The translations under genes and the position numbers were made by a program. From Cordilura impudica (lineage: Eukaryota > Arthropoda > Insecta > Diptera > Scathophagidae), in NCBI GenBank assembly GCA_963682025.1, contig OY821519.1, forward strand, positions 12,004,168 to 12,068,167: 64,000 bases of DNA. Reading direction: 5' to 3'. Shown here piece after piece: positions 57,701-59,445 of the stretch (position 1 is the first letter of the stretch; each line of letters opens with the position of its first letter). The notes beneath the pieces are model-generated. The model did no database searches. It had not been told where the DNA came from and saw only the letters and a program-made list of their open reading frames with translations.

Positions 57701-58250
57701 ATTCTAAAGTAATTTTTGAGCATGTTGAAAGTGTAGAATTTGTACAATTATTAGCAAAAGATGAGGCGGAGGACGAGACAGTAGTGGCAGCTGTGGATGA
57801 AGTAGACGTTGAACTACAAGAACTTTGCTGTTGTTGATTATGTGCCACTAAAAGGGGAGTAGAGCAATTACTTGGTTGGTGTTTGTTGTTGCTACTGCCA
57901 CTAATTGTTAATTGTGTTGTTGTGCAGGAGGTTTCAGAGGCAGCAGCAACATTTAGGCAAGATGTTTGTGCTGTTAATGAAGCTGTCGAGCAGGTGTTTA
58001 AGGTATTATTATGATTTTGTGGCGGACATGCTGCCTGACTAGGTGAGGCAATCATCATTTGATGCTGTTGCTGTTGTTGTTGTTGCAAATTTAAATGCTG
58101 TTGCTGCTGTTGCTGATGAGTCATTGTATTAATGTTTATATTTTGTGCCGAAGGATTATCCAAAAATCTAGCACCGCCATGATTTTGTTGATGGGGATAC
58201 AATGAGGCTCCATGATTTAAACTTGTTGGCATAGGATAAAATTCCAACAT
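3535..58250 (-). CDS. Lmx1-like: LMX1-class LIM-homeodomain transcription factor, four coding exons
   Basis: Spliced minus-strand gene: 57686-58250, 12833-13031, 3864-4510 and 3535-3785 join to 1662 nt (553 residues plus stop). Junctions are phase 1, 2 and 1 and all stay open. Domains in order: Gln/Ser/Thr-rich N-terminus (1-190), LIM1 (about 202-254), LIM2 (about 261-316), homeodomain (about 352-411), acidic and Ser-rich linker, and a C-terminal NPIDKLYLMQNSYF motif resembling the end of vertebrate LMX1B. By family knowledge LIM domains bind cofactors such as LDB/Chip, and the homeodomain binds AT-rich DNA in the nucleus. Drosophila has two LMX1 paralogues (CG4328 and CG32105); I cannot tell which this is. 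An extra small exon inside the 44.7-kb intron, or 5' noncoding exons upstream, cannot be excluded. Confidence 0.93.
3864..4510 (-). CDS. Lmx1-like: LMX1-like coding exon 3 (LIM2 and homeodomain)
   Basis: The acceptor is TTTGTTTCTAG before 4510 and the donor GTAAT begins at 3863. The exon opens RLFSFKCSACCHPILPQD, which restores LIM2 (CSAC, YHLSC, CVAC, ICFRHD) upstream of the internal Met at 4458. After an alanine run and acidic stretch comes the homeodomain, beginning KRPRTILTSQQRKQFK and containing VQVWFQNQRAKMKK. Its recognition helix has Gln50 and Asn51, as in LMX1. A basic segment and a Lys/Asp-rich then Ser/Gly-rich linker follow. The exon ends in phase 1. Confidence 0.95.
4592..5147 (+). 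mobile_element. Family A repeat, truncated before the GGAC array, plus a second copy's first 55 bp
   Basis: It begins AAAACAAGTAGGAAC with the palindrome AGTCGATCTAGACCGACT, runs through the body, skips most of the GGAC block and ends at GATCGCTATAATAACAAG. A further family A start (AACAAGTAAGAAAATTATAG) follows at about 5091, is itself truncated, and abuts the full copy at 5148. It lies in intron 2. Confidence 0.75.
5148..5922 (+). mobile_element. Family A DINE-1/Helentron-like repeat, nearly full length
   Basis: It begins ACAAGTAAGAAAATTAAAGT with the palindrome AGTCGGTCTAGACCGACT, then ATACCCTATACC near the left end. A run of GGAC units lies at about 5764-5795, and the matching inverted GGTATATGGTAT stands near the right end. 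Sub-terminal inverted repeats plus a tetranucleotide array are typical of DINE-1/HINE elements. Confidence 0.85.
5923..6504 (+). mobile_element. Family A repeat, left end missing
   Basis: It starts inside the body (AGCATAAACCAATTTCGAGT), directly abutting the previous copy, and ends in a short GGAC block (about 6370) and GGTACAGGGTATAAATA. Together with its neighbours it forms a cluster of family A sequence from 4592 to 7281. Confidence 0.75.
6505..7281 (-). mobile_element. Family A repeat, nearly full length, inverted
   Basis: It reads from ATACCCTATACCACTATGTG through GTCC units (about 6639-6664) to the palindrome AGTCGGTCTAGACCGACT and TTTTCTTACTTGTT. It is close in sequence to the copies at 29908, 44063, 44898 and 49126. 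The preceding plus-strand copy makes a head-on inverted pair. Confidence 0.85.
7282..8258. other. AT-rich intron 2 sequence with one short repeat fragment
   Basis: No gene is recognised; open frame 8013-8225 is low-complexity Phe/Ile/Asn/Lys. A fragment at about 7880-8000 (AAACTTGGTCCATAGACTTG, then repeated AGTCACG motifs) matches, in reverse orientation, the interior of the MITE at 17326-18031. Confidence 0.5.
8259..9041 (-). mobile_element. Family A repeat, nearly full length
   Basis: It begins TATACCCTATACCACTATGT, has GTCC units at about 8381-8405, and ends with the palindrome followed by a shortened GACTAGTCTTACTTGTT. It includes the common body shared with 6505-7281. Sequence to 9383 is AT-rich with no feature. 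Confidence 0.83.
9384..10099 (-). mobile_element. Family A repeat, diverged and with a short GTCC array
   Basis: It begins ATACCCTATACCACTATGTG, contains only two GTCC units (about 9492), and ends at TAGTCGGTCTAGACCGACTA and TTTTCTCACTTGTT. Body differences and the short array suggest a different subfamily or an older insertion. Confidence 0.8.
10400..12462 (-). mobile_element. Family A repeat interrupted by a foldback element
   Basis: The left part (about 10400-10545) holds the GTCCGCCTGTGTGTCCATG block. The right part resumes at 11964 with TATAATCAAACTACAGG, exactly where other copies continue, and ends at a decayed palindrome AGTCGTTCTAGACCGATT near 12433. The gap is the 1418-bp element at 10546-11963. 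Confidence 0.8.
10546..11963. mobile_element. Family F foldback element, internally deleted copy
   Basis: The ends are TAGAGTCGTCC and GGACCACTCTA, with flanking near-duplicates ATGTAAAC (10538-10545) and ATATAAAC (11964-11971). Inverted arms include GGGATAGGCGAGATCCAG on the left against CTGGAGCCCGCCTATCC on the right, and ATTTTTCCGACAAG against a decayed counterpart. The left arm is shorter than in the copy at 37160-39569, so the middle has been lost. No coding sequence remains. TIR start and 8-bp duplication suggest hAT-like ancestry (inference). Confidence 0.72.
12463..12832. other. AT-rich end of intron 2, nothing recognised
   Basis: This runs up to the donor GTAAGC of coding exon 2 on the minus strand. 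It contains T- and A-rich tracts and no repeat that I recognise. Confidence 0.5.
12833..13031 (-). CDS. Lmx1-like: LMX1-like coding exon 2 (LIM1 zinc-binding domain)
   Basis: This 199-nt exon follows an acceptor TTTTTAG (intron side 13032) and precedes the donor GTAAGC at 12832. It starts in phase 1 and completes a Glu codon with exon 1. It encodes a full LIM domain: VCEGCGQ, then WHENC, LACCYC, and finally YCKMDYD, matching the C-x2-C, H-x2-C, C-x2-C, C-x2-D zinc ligand pattern. The exon is too small and too split to appear as a long open frame, but the ligand spacing and splice sites are clear. It ends in phase 2. Confidence 0.9.
13032..15150. other. AT-rich intron sequence without recognisable features
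   Basis: The first bases are the branch and acceptor region of exon 2. Beyond that I see only AT-rich, low-complexity sequence. Open frame 13202-13393 is Phe/Tyr-rich and not convincing as a gene. Confidence 0.5.
15365..15600 (-). pseudogene. Coding-like fragment of unknown family
   Basis: This stretch is less AT-rich than its surroundings. On the minus strand one frame is open for 75 codons (15368-15595) and an overlapping frame reads CYDVFMLPPNPDIITE before a stop. The latter faintly resembles the acidic N-terminal region of piggyBac-type transposases, but no catalytic region is present. A plus-strand frame (15402-15767) also stays open. I cannot name the family with confidence. Confidence 0.25.
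16268..16500 (+). repeat. Family B repeat, partial
   Basis: It contains the family B left palindrome (CACTCGAAATTCGAGTGC) and the CTAAAGGTATGTTAATCAAT and CACAATTCAACACAG segments. It lacks the right half. It carries TTTAAATGAGCCTAAAGG where most copies read TTAATAAAGACC, a variant shared with the copy split at 28865-31437. Confidence 0.65.
16501..17019. other. AT-rich intron sequence, nothing recognised
   Basis: No open frame or repeat family that I can identify; short AT-rich tracts only. Confidence 0.45.
17020..17170 (-). repeat. Fragment of subfamily A-prime (DINE-1-like)
   Basis: The sequence TATACCCTTCACACCATTGTG followed by ATATATCAGTTTGTCA is the reverse of the A-prime end seen at 361-418, and CCTGATCCTTATAACAACTC matches the region before it. 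Confidence 0.5.
17275..18110 (-). mobile_element. Family A end fragment split by a MITE
   Basis: CCCCACTATATGGTTATGG and TATAATGACTATGTGCTGAT stand before the MITE, and GTTTTTAACTGCCAAAAATA with TTGACCTAGACC after it. In intact family A copies these segments are contiguous. Confidence 0.7.
17326..18031. mobile_element. hAT-like MITE with long inverted arms and a perfect 8-bp target duplication
   Basis: The left end is TAGGGCGGGTCTATTT; the right end reads AAATCGACCCGCCCTC. Both flanks carry GTGCTGAT (17318-17325 and 18032-18039). Arms of about 150 bp match in reverse, including AACCATACCTCTAAAACGAA on the left against a close counterpart near 17930-17955, and CTGTCTGTCTC against GACAGACAGACAG. 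Open frames in it are shadows of these arms. No transposase is present, so it must have moved by another element's enzyme. Confidence 0.8.
18228..18592 (+). repeat. Family C repeat, near full length
   Basis: It begins with an A run then ATCATGTGAGTCCGATCACA, includes GGGGAGATATGTAAACATCT, and ends CCCTGCGCGTATAGATGTTT followed by GCACATCAAAAAT. The central part differs from the copy at 1371. The open frame inside is not a gene. Confidence 0.65.
18770..19185 (-). repeat. Family C repeat, inverted relative to the previous copy
   Basis: It contains AATACAATCACAAAAACAGC near the left, and ends ATGTTTATACATCTCCCCTG then TGATCGGACTCACATAG. Together with 18228-18592 it makes an inverted pair, including shared GTGATACATAGATGAC-type sequence on opposite strands. 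Confidence 0.65.
19403..19931 (+). repeat. Family B repeat, full-length but diverged
   Basis: It starts CTAGCAAAGCCCAGCCCC, with AAAATTCGAGTGAAAATTCTAGG. The middle contains TTATTGGTTTATGTCC, and the right end is ACATCGGTCACAATAAACCG with CCTATTAATATTATAGATA. Length is about 530 bp. Confidence 0.7.
19955..20105 (+). repeat. Family C repeat, right part missing
   Basis: It begins ATCATGTGAGTTCGATCATA, then GGGGAAATGCGTAAACATCT, and stops after GCAGTGGCTCTG. The continuing sequence to 20343 is not the family C end. Confidence 0.55.
20344..20735 (-). repeat. Family B repeat
   Basis: It begins ATCTATAATATTAATAGGC and runs through ACCGATGTTTTGTTCTACCG to CCTAGAATTTGCACTCGAA and CTAGTAT at the right. 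The open frame within it recurs in other copies only as repeat sequence. Confidence 0.7.
20750..22990. repeat. TTTTTCATTTTT low-complexity array with roughly 640-bp tandem units ending in family C sequence
   Basis: The sequence is dominated by TTTTTCATTTTT and TTTTTATTTTT motifs. A longer periodicity is visible: three units (about 21105-21725, 21735-22385 and 22395-22990) each contain GTTTTCATGCTTTATTTTCA near the start and close with a family C segment (TTTCACCAATACAATCA, CCCTGCGCGT, AGATGTTTACACAT). The third unit lacks the ACGTCTTACATGTTACGCTG segment. Open frames here are low-complexity Phe-rich artefacts. Confidence 0.8.
22991..24276. other. AT-rich intron sequence, nothing recognised
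   Basis: No convincing gene or known repeat. The base composition is plain intronic AT-rich sequence. Confidence 0.45.
24277..24735 (-). pseudogene. Decayed coding sequence of unknown family
   Basis: On the minus strand, three adjoining frames read like one broken protein. The first (from about 24735) gives MEQENFWWKTETKFYNTKNN, the next (about 24660-24490) ends FYKLSHKRRGPLAIKVVLK, and the last (24492-24277, 71 residues) starts MINDTFFSYDILIENYLFWE. Frame changes fall near 24655 and 24490. The composition (Trp, aromatic and charged residues in ordered blocks) is unlike the surrounding random frames. I do not recognise a domain. It could be a remnant of a transposon-borne gene or of a duplicated host gene. 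Confidence 0.4.
24966..25428 (-). repeat. Family B repeat, full length
   Basis: It runs from ATCTATAATATTAATTGGT through GTGACCGATAATTTGTTCC, the CACAATAATAATTGTG palindromic segment and TTTGCATTCGAATTTCGAGG to GGGCTCTACTAATA. It is one of the longer copies; the 147-residue open frame over it is a repeat artefact. Confidence 0.75.
25450..25785 (+). repeat. Family B repeat, shorter subfamily
   Basis: It begins CTAGCAGATTCAAGCCCTCG, lacks the central CACAATTATTATTGTG segment, and ends CATCGGTCACAAAAAATGGC with CCTATTAATATTATAGA. It lies within 25 bp of an inverted copy. Confidence 0.72.
25786..26398. other. AT-rich intron sequence, nothing recognised
   Basis: No gene or known repeat was identified. 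Open frame 26126-26374 (minus) contains no recognisable motif. Confidence 0.45.
26399..26718. mobile_element. MITE with about 55-bp terminal inverted repeats
   Basis: The left arm (26399-26455) begins TTAATGATTGAGTTAGAA and includes AATCAGGCTCAAGATCA. The right arm (26662-26718) contains TGATCTTGAGCCTGATT and ends TTCTAACTCAATCATTAA. The arms match for over 50 bp with few differences. The interior is about 205 bp and noncoding. The target duplication is unclear because both flanks are AT-rich. Confidence 0.75.
26879..27038 (+). repeat. Three tandem copies of a 52-55 bp AT-rich unit
   Basis: The motif CTCAAATCTAAAAACTAAA, then ATTCAAATTATAA, AATATTTTTTTTT occurs three times in a row. Units 2 and 3 are nearly identical and unit 1 differs at a few places. 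Confidence 0.85.
27690..28212 (+). mobile_element. Family A repeat, truncated and diverged
   Basis: It begins AACAAAGTAAGAAAATTATA, has body segments AAAGAGTTCATATCGGATGC and GATCTGAACATACACCG, a single GGACGGAC block near 28062, and ends AGTGGTGTGTGGTATAGAAA. The palindrome is mostly lost. Confidence 0.65.
28430..28815 (+). repeat. Family B repeat
   Basis: It begins TTAGCAGATTCCAGCGCTCG and runs through ATGTATGTGTTAGTAGCAAC to AACAAAACATCAGTCACAAG. The right end (GGCGATTTCTTATTATTAG) departs from the usual CCTATTAATATTATAG. Confidence 0.72.
29300..31057 (+). pseudogene. Tc1-like (DD34E) transposase, broken and interrupted
   Basis: The N-terminal part (29314 on) has a paired-type helix-turn-helix: LREVIIKLYLEHKTQRQIA then GKSHVTVQKTIERY. 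After a frame change the catalytic region gives FTDESKFGSDGR (first Asp) and GGGSVLVWGCMAASRVGNL. A family A element interrupts at about 29908-30702. The tail resumes with IDGIMDRFVYLNIL, then SPDINPIEHLWVHLE with the final Glu. The segment with the second catalytic Asp is missing after NILK, so this copy cannot make an active enzyme. The longest frame begins at a TTG codon, so no start is assigned. Confidence 0.85.
29908..30702 (-). mobile_element. Family A repeat inserted in the Tc1-like transposase gene
   Basis: It begins TATACCCTATACCACTATGT right after the VGNL codons, has GTCC units at about 30040-30062, and ends with the palindrome and TTTTCTTACTTGTT before IDGIMD. Its sequence is close to 6505-7281 and 49126-49918, so family A was active after the Tc1-like insertion. 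Confidence 0.87.
31643..33212. other. Intron sequence without a recognised gene
   Basis: The 108-residue open frame at 32100-32426 (plus) and the 74-residue one at 32568-32792 (minus) show no domain, signal or repeat relationship I recognise. A TA-rich microsatellite lies at about 32950-32975. Confidence 0.45.
33213..33430. mobile_element. Family D MITE with ACAC(A/T)CGGAAAA / TTTTCTGTG-type ends
   Basis: It begins ACACTCGGAAAATAGTTAAC and ends near CACAGAGAAAATC. It shares AATATTTTGTCATAATAGAAA and TGATACAATTGGAAAT with the copy at 48506-48737. Ends are diverged. Confidence 0.5.
33692..34168 (+). repeat. Family B repeat, full length
   Basis: It begins TATATACTAGCAGCTTCCAG, has the GTTTATGTCCAATTATTGG and AATTATTATTGTGAATGA segments, and ends AATCATCGGTCACAAGAAAT then TTAACATTATAGATA. 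The open frames on it belong to the repeat, not to genes. Confidence 0.75.
34312..34740 (-). pseudogene. LINE reverse-transcriptase C-terminal fragment
   Basis: The minus-strand frame (123 residues, 34312-34683) starts MEYCSLIWSLYYESHFASFE, then has IQKLFTKFVF, YESRCKFLRIKYLRDRRSS, and ends with HTPHRTNYGVNEPITRCL. This order resembles the tail of non-LTR retrotransposon polymerase proteins of the jockey/CR1 type (an LEYCSxxWxP block, then YExRCxxLxLxxLxxRR). Sequence upstream on that strand runs on to about 34790. It is a 5'-truncated, dead copy between two family B repeats. Confidence 0.65.
34798..35146 (-). repeat. Family B repeat
   Basis: It begins TATCTATAATATTAACAGGG, has GGCCGATGTTTTGTTCTAC and ATAGCATTGTATAATTTTAT on the minus strand, and ends CCTAGAATTTGCACTCGAA before TATCAT, just short of the usual palindrome. 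Confidence 0.72.
35147..36199. other. Intron sequence without a recognised gene
   Basis: Open frame 35794-36030 (plus, 78 residues) has no recognisable feature. Nothing else stands out. Confidence 0.45.
36200..36500 (+). mobile_element. A-prime DINE-1-like fragment
   Basis: It resembles the element at 1-420: ACGACCATAACAACAAGGAC at the left and GATGGAGAGACGGACATCGC at the right, with AGGCCGCCATCGTAATTTC before it. The terminal GGGTATAAAA is missing. Confidence 0.6.
36501..37151. other. AT-rich intron sequence, nothing recognised
   Basis: No gene or known repeat; open frame 36618-36833 (minus) has no recognisable motif. Confidence 0.45.
37232..37248 (+). repeat. Run of 17 cytosines
   Basis: An uninterrupted C17 tract in otherwise AT-rich DNA, inside the left arm of the foldback element. 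The right arm has only GGGGG at the matching place (39520-39524), so this tract expanded after the element formed, or its length is uncertain in the assembly. Confidence 0.85.
38160..38320 (-). pseudogene. C-terminal remnant of a putative transposase inside the foldback element
   Basis: Minus-strand reading gives DVVNDKAERGVTLIEEYNNI, then LTKNEPEKQ, a stop, LLQVVSDYRKQFESHTK and a stop. The order looks like a real protein tail and not chance sequence. From memory, similar tails occur in unclassified arthropod transposon proteins, but I cannot name the family with confidence. It sits exactly in the unpaired centre where an ancestral transposase would be. Confidence 0.4.
39605..40292 (-). mobile_element. 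Family A repeat, old diverged copy
   Basis: Body segments persist (ATGCATGTTCAGACCTAGAC, ATATCTGGAGG, ACTCAAATTTGGTTTATGC), ending AGGGTATCGTATAGGCGATC and TTTTCTTGTTA. The palindrome and the GTCC array are lost. Confidence 0.7.
40293..41432. other. AT-rich intron sequence, nothing recognised
   Basis: No gene, known repeat or distinct structure was seen. Confidence 0.45.
41433..41760. mobile_element. Possible Tigger/pogo-like MITE fragment
   Basis: TACAGTAAAAGCCCGATTAT followed by CCTGCAACC is typical of Tigger-like ends. CTCGATTATCTGGAATGCTT with GGGTTTGAG further right resembles an internal copy of the same end. No clean inverted right terminus was found. The 92-residue open frame over it is therefore not treated as a gene. 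Confidence 0.4.
42028..42790 (+). mobile_element. A-prime DINE-1-like element, decayed
   Basis: It begins AAACAAGTAAGAGTGTTAGG with TTCGGCTATTC, then CTCCACCCGGATATACT. A GACAGACAGACGGACATCGC block lies near 42657-42677, followed by AGATCAAGAATGTATATATA. This is the same layout as family A but with different sequence. Confidence 0.6.
42836..43735 (+). repeat. Family B repeat interrupted by about 425 bp of unknown sequence
   Basis: The left half (42836-42965) begins CTAGTAGATCACAGCCCTCG and stops at TTTAAATATCGATTA. The right half resumes at about 43390 with GGTCGTTATTGGTTTATGTC and ends AATCATCGGTCAAAAGAAAT. In intact copies these joints are contiguous. The insert has no TIR or open frame that I can see. 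Confidence 0.65.
43988..44062. repeat. GC-rich repeat fragment with GGGCCGGCCCT core
   Basis: CAGGGCCGGCCCTAGGGTCG followed by GAGGCGCCAC stands out in the AT-rich intron. CAGGGCCGGCCC resembles a DNA transposon terminus. A partly similar reversed segment occurs at 48405-48470. The family is not identified. Confidence 0.45.
44063..44853 (+). mobile_element. Family A repeat, full length (tandem copy 1)
   Basis: It contains both ends, the palindrome at about 44083-44100, ATACCCTATACC, a GGAC array at about 44689-44712, and a terminal GGTATAGGGTATAAAAA. It is highly similar to the next copy, 45 bp away, including TCTATAAAGGGACTAGGTCC. Confidence 0.88.
44898..45698 (+). mobile_element. Family A repeat, full length (tandem copy 2)
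   Basis: The head-to-tail neighbour of the previous copy, with a longer GGAC array (about 45522-45556). Few differences from copy 1 are visible through the body. The close spacing and similarity could reflect tandem insertion, a rolling-circle multimer or local duplication. Confidence 0.88.
45699..47099. other. AT-rich intron sequence with one short tandem repeat
   Basis: Open frames at 45730-45972 and 46668-46892 show nothing recognisable. A roughly 23-bp unit (ACATATGGTTCTTAACTCAA) is repeated in tandem at about 46528-46576. Confidence 0.45.
47100..47703 (+). pseudogene. Merlin/IS1595-type transposase remnant
   Basis: The plus strand in shifting frames gives SKCKSPISFKTTTRLCCNR (zinc-ribbon-like), then GPGIVVELDESNFGKR with the first catalytic Asp, and YYRGH, VEGV, NGIERTPERK. 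VLSGSTIVTDGWRA carries the second Asp, followed by VVNHSVGFV and ENTNTI. In the IS1595/Merlin family NTI is followed by the catalytic Glu; here that codon is TAG (47701-47703). Several frameshifts and internal stops also occur. The long minus-strand open frame here (47335-47655) is a shadow. I did not find the element's TIRs. Confidence 0.75.
48405..48470. repeat. GC-rich repeat fragment, possible partner of 43988-44062
   Basis: GGCCTAGGGCGCAACAAGTG and TTCAGGCCGGCGCTG: read in reverse this begins CAGCGCCGGCCTGAA, the form of a transposon terminus. Similarity to 43988-44062 is limited to the GGCCGG core and the GGCGC/CTAGG motifs. Confidence 0.35.
48506..48737. mobile_element. Family D MITE
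   Basis: The left end is TACACACAGAAAACAGAATC and the right end ATATTTTTTCTGTGTGTA; ACACAGAAAA is inverted at the two ends. The middle holds CCGAATTACGATAATG, TTTTATCATAATAGAAAATT and TTGATACAATCGAAAATA, shared with 33213-33430. Confidence 0.7.
49126..49918 (-). mobile_element. Family A repeat, full length
   Basis: It begins TTTATACCCTATACCACTAT, has GTCC units at about 49263-49290, and ends with the palindrome and TTTTCTTACTTGTTA. It is very close to the tandem pair at 44063-45698 (reverse), including the rare CTTTATAGATATAGCATCC variant. Confidence 0.88.
49967..50705 (+). mobile_element. Family A repeat, diverged, palindrome deleted
   Basis: It begins AACAAGTAAGAAAATTATAC and jumps straight to GTTTAGAGACCC, so the palindrome and ATACCCTATACC segment are missing. 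The body, a short GGAC array (about 50551-50577) and the CCACATAGTGGTCAGATATA end remain. Confidence 0.75.
50730..51104 (+). repeat. Family B repeat
   Basis: It begins ACTAGCAGATTCCAGCACTC with the GAAATTCGAG palindrome, lacks part of the middle, and ends ACATCGGTCACAAGAAGTAG with CCTATTATTATTATAGATA. Confidence 0.73.
51165..51425 (+). repeat. Family C repeat, complete
   Basis: It begins ATAAAAAAAAATCATGTGAG then TCCGATCACAGGGGAGATGT, and ends CCCTGCGCGTATAGATGTTT then ACACATCAAAAAT. At about 260 bp it gives the clearest view of the two inverted GATGTGTAAACATCT motifs. The 109-residue open frame across it is chance. Confidence 0.7.
51426..52373. other. Intron sequence, nothing recognised
   Basis: AT-rich; CACCACCGAGCATAAGAGG and neighbouring sequence near 51570-51650 is less AT-rich but matches nothing I recognise. 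Confidence 0.4.
52374..52765. repeat. Repeat with ACACAGA end and repeated TTGATTT-AxTAGG motifs
   Basis: It begins TACACAGAGCCAAAACTACC followed by AATCAAGAAG, and later shows TTTCATTAGGCTATCTAATT and TTTTTCAAAAAGGTTTTCCT. The same phrases recur in reverse at 55452-55757. The two may be halves of one repeat or two copies on either side of the Tc1-like element. Confidence 0.4.
53360..53757 (+). pseudogene. Two-exon gene-like remnant, possibly with a SAM-like domain
   Basis: ATG at 53360 opens MADQKSLTEDIN. After a one-base frame change near 53395 the reading continues LVIFKSWELCDKACRILF, then VLKKMEIEDIENLLNKLDQK and FKPGLSE. A 51-bp interval (53587-53637) has GTAAG and TTTCAG ends like a short fly intron. 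Beyond it the matching phase reads NLPFICQREALSANSQILEW to a stop near 53757. An in-frame TGA just before the intron is a second lesion, perhaps from TGG. The helix pattern loosely resembles SAM-like domains; this is inference. It is on the opposite strand to the LMX1-like gene. Confidence 0.4.
53854..55448 (+). mobile_element. Tc1-like transposon with IR/DR-type ends
   Basis: The outer TIRs CACATATGGCCAATGAAATA and the reverse partner ending TTAGTGGCCATATGTG lie next to TA on both sides (53852-53853; 55449-55450). Second, inner copies of the motif lie about 190 bp inside: TAGTGGTCACTAAAATAGGT at about 54047 and ACCTATTTCAATGGCCATGT at about 55242. Two direct repeats within each inverted end is the IR/DR structure known in several Tc1-like families. 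The length is 1595 bp. Confidence 0.87.
54182..55163 (+). pseudogene. Tc1-like (DD34E) transposase, broken
   Basis: ATG at 54182 opens MGRRQHCTAEERRLIQNLRK and IAKSLGRSKNFVANAL, a helix-turn-helix start. A TGA (about 54336) and a frameshift follow. From 54481 the frame is open for 140 codons: RTVRRRLYNMKLPGRIARQ-type second DNA-binding region, LWSDETKINL (first Asp), GGGNVMVWGCFSWNGVGS, and FQQDN (second Asp). A short deletion then removes the usual PKHTS segment. The tail restarts with SEWFIGKGVKALEWPSQSPD and LNPIENLW (final Glu), ending at 55163. All three catalytic positions are visible, but at least three lesions separate them. Confidence 0.88.
55452..55757. repeat. Repeat related to 52374-52765
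   Basis: It has AATCAAGAAG, ATAGCCTAATGAAATCAAGA and CTTGATTTTTTCAAAAAGG phrases and ends TTTTTTCTGTGTATTG. It is the inverted counterpart of the repeat left of the Tc1-like transposon. Confidence 0.4.
55814..56165 (-). repeat. Family B repeat
   Basis: It begins AATCTATAATATTAATAGGC, contains GAACGATGTTTTGTTCTACC and CACAATAATAATAAACC, and ends GCCTAGAAATTGAACTCGAA. The terminal palindrome is lost. Confidence 0.72.
56478..56840 (+). repeat. Family B repeat, left and right ends eroded
   Basis: It starts ACAGTACTAGCAAATTCTAG and lacks the CTCGAAATTCGAG palindrome. The middle has TTATTATTGTGAATGAACAA. The right end stops after AAAATCCAGAGAAAAC and ACTATAGATA, missing the CATCGGTCAC segment. 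Confidence 0.65.
56841..57685. other. AT-rich start of intron 1 (5' end on the minus strand), nothing recognised
   Basis: This follows the donor of coding exon 1 on the minus strand. An A-rich run lies at 57633-57649. No gene or repeat was identified. Confidence 0.45.
57686..58250 (-). CDS. Lmx1-like: LMX1-like coding exon 1 (start codon, Gln/Ser/Thr-rich N-terminus)
   Basis: The protein starts MLEFYPMPTSLNHG. The ATG lies in an AAAATG context, and an in-frame TAA sits 18 nt upstream, so this is the likely start unless an acceptor lies between. Residues 1-188 are low complexity: glutamine runs near residues 44-65, then serine/threonine-rich stretches, as in many fly transcription factors. 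The exon ends ACACAG followed by GTATG (donor at 57685), phase 1. The open frame continues past the donor only as low-complexity read-through into the intron. Confidence 0.9.
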
Positions 58251-59443
58251 TTTATAGAAGTTTATTTATTTAAAAATTTATGTTTGTAATTGACTTGGGT
58301 TTATTTTGGAAAACAACAACTCTTAAAACTTTGTTTTGAAATTTTCGTTTAAATCATAATTGTATGTTTTTTTTTTATTATTTATTTTTATATACACTAA
58401 TCGATTTATTTACGTATATACATATTTTTTTCATTTAATTTTATAAATCTTCTTAGTCAATTTTTTAAATTTCATTCACTTTTTCGTAAATTTGTTTTCT
58501 CTGCGTTTTTTTTCTTCTTTCTTTTGTTTATTAATATAATTTTTATGCGCGTCTTTCAACCGTTTTCATTTACTGTCGTTTGGCATATGATCGACAATCA
58601 GAAAAATCAAAGCATTTTAGTTTTCAGGCCGTTCTTTTTGTTGTTTTTTTTTTTTTTTTGTGCTACAACAAACATCAAACCCACAAATTCCAATTGCAAT
58701 AAGAAACCTCAACTAGAATTCAACCCTCTCTAAATAAAAAAAAAATATTGTTGTCATTTACTTTTTGGCTTTCGGAAAACAATAAACAAAGTATATTAGT
58801 GGATATACTCATTTCGATTGTGCTCTTAAAGAGTTTTCCTCAACCCTATTTTCTCTAACTAAGGGTGGTATTTTCCAAAGAGCCTGTTGAACTTTTGCGC
58901 ATCTGCACAAATTTATAAATTATCAATTTCCCCTTTCTATGTTAACACACACACACGCTCTCTCTCTCTCTCTCTCTCTCGCTCATTCTCTAAATGCTGA
59001 AAGAGTTTTGATTAAGAAAAGTACCGTAGTGCTTTTTTAGTACGTAAGTACTAAAGTACTTTTCAGGTCTGCTTATAACAATTTACAATTGATCGGTTTA
59101 TAAACATTTTCACTGAGTTTCATTGATTAAGGTTTAGCCCTATTTCTTCCCAATAATATGCAAAGAAATTAAATAGTAGTTGCTCTTCTTGCCATTCAGG
59201 TGTGTGGATAAATTGTGTCATCAGCATGCCATCATCATCTTTCAGTGCTCTTAACTAGTGCTTAGGATTTTATTATAAATCACTTCTTTGGAATAGGTAT
59301 TTTTTACAAATATGTTTATATGTAATTCCCCGTACTTTTATTAAATAAACTTGTCATTCTCAATCCATATATTTGTTCTCTCAATATCAACAGTTAATAA
59401 CTCAGTACCTCTTTTATTTTACTAGCAATTATTCTTTGCGTAA
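58251..59443. other. Upstream region of the LMX1-like gene, possible 5' UTR and promoter
   Basis: This lies upstream of the start codon on the minus strand. It is AT-rich with T runs, and no clear TATA or initiator pair could be picked out. Open frame 58524-58733 (plus) looks like chance. An AC/TC microsatellite lies at 58944-58980. Confidence 0.4.
58944..58980 (+). repeat. (AC)n-(TC)n compound microsatellite
   Basis: A short run of AC dinucleotides (58944-58956) is followed by about twelve TC units ending at 58980, roughly 700 bp upstream of the LMX1-like start codon. Confidence 0.9.
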
Positions 59444-59445
59444 TA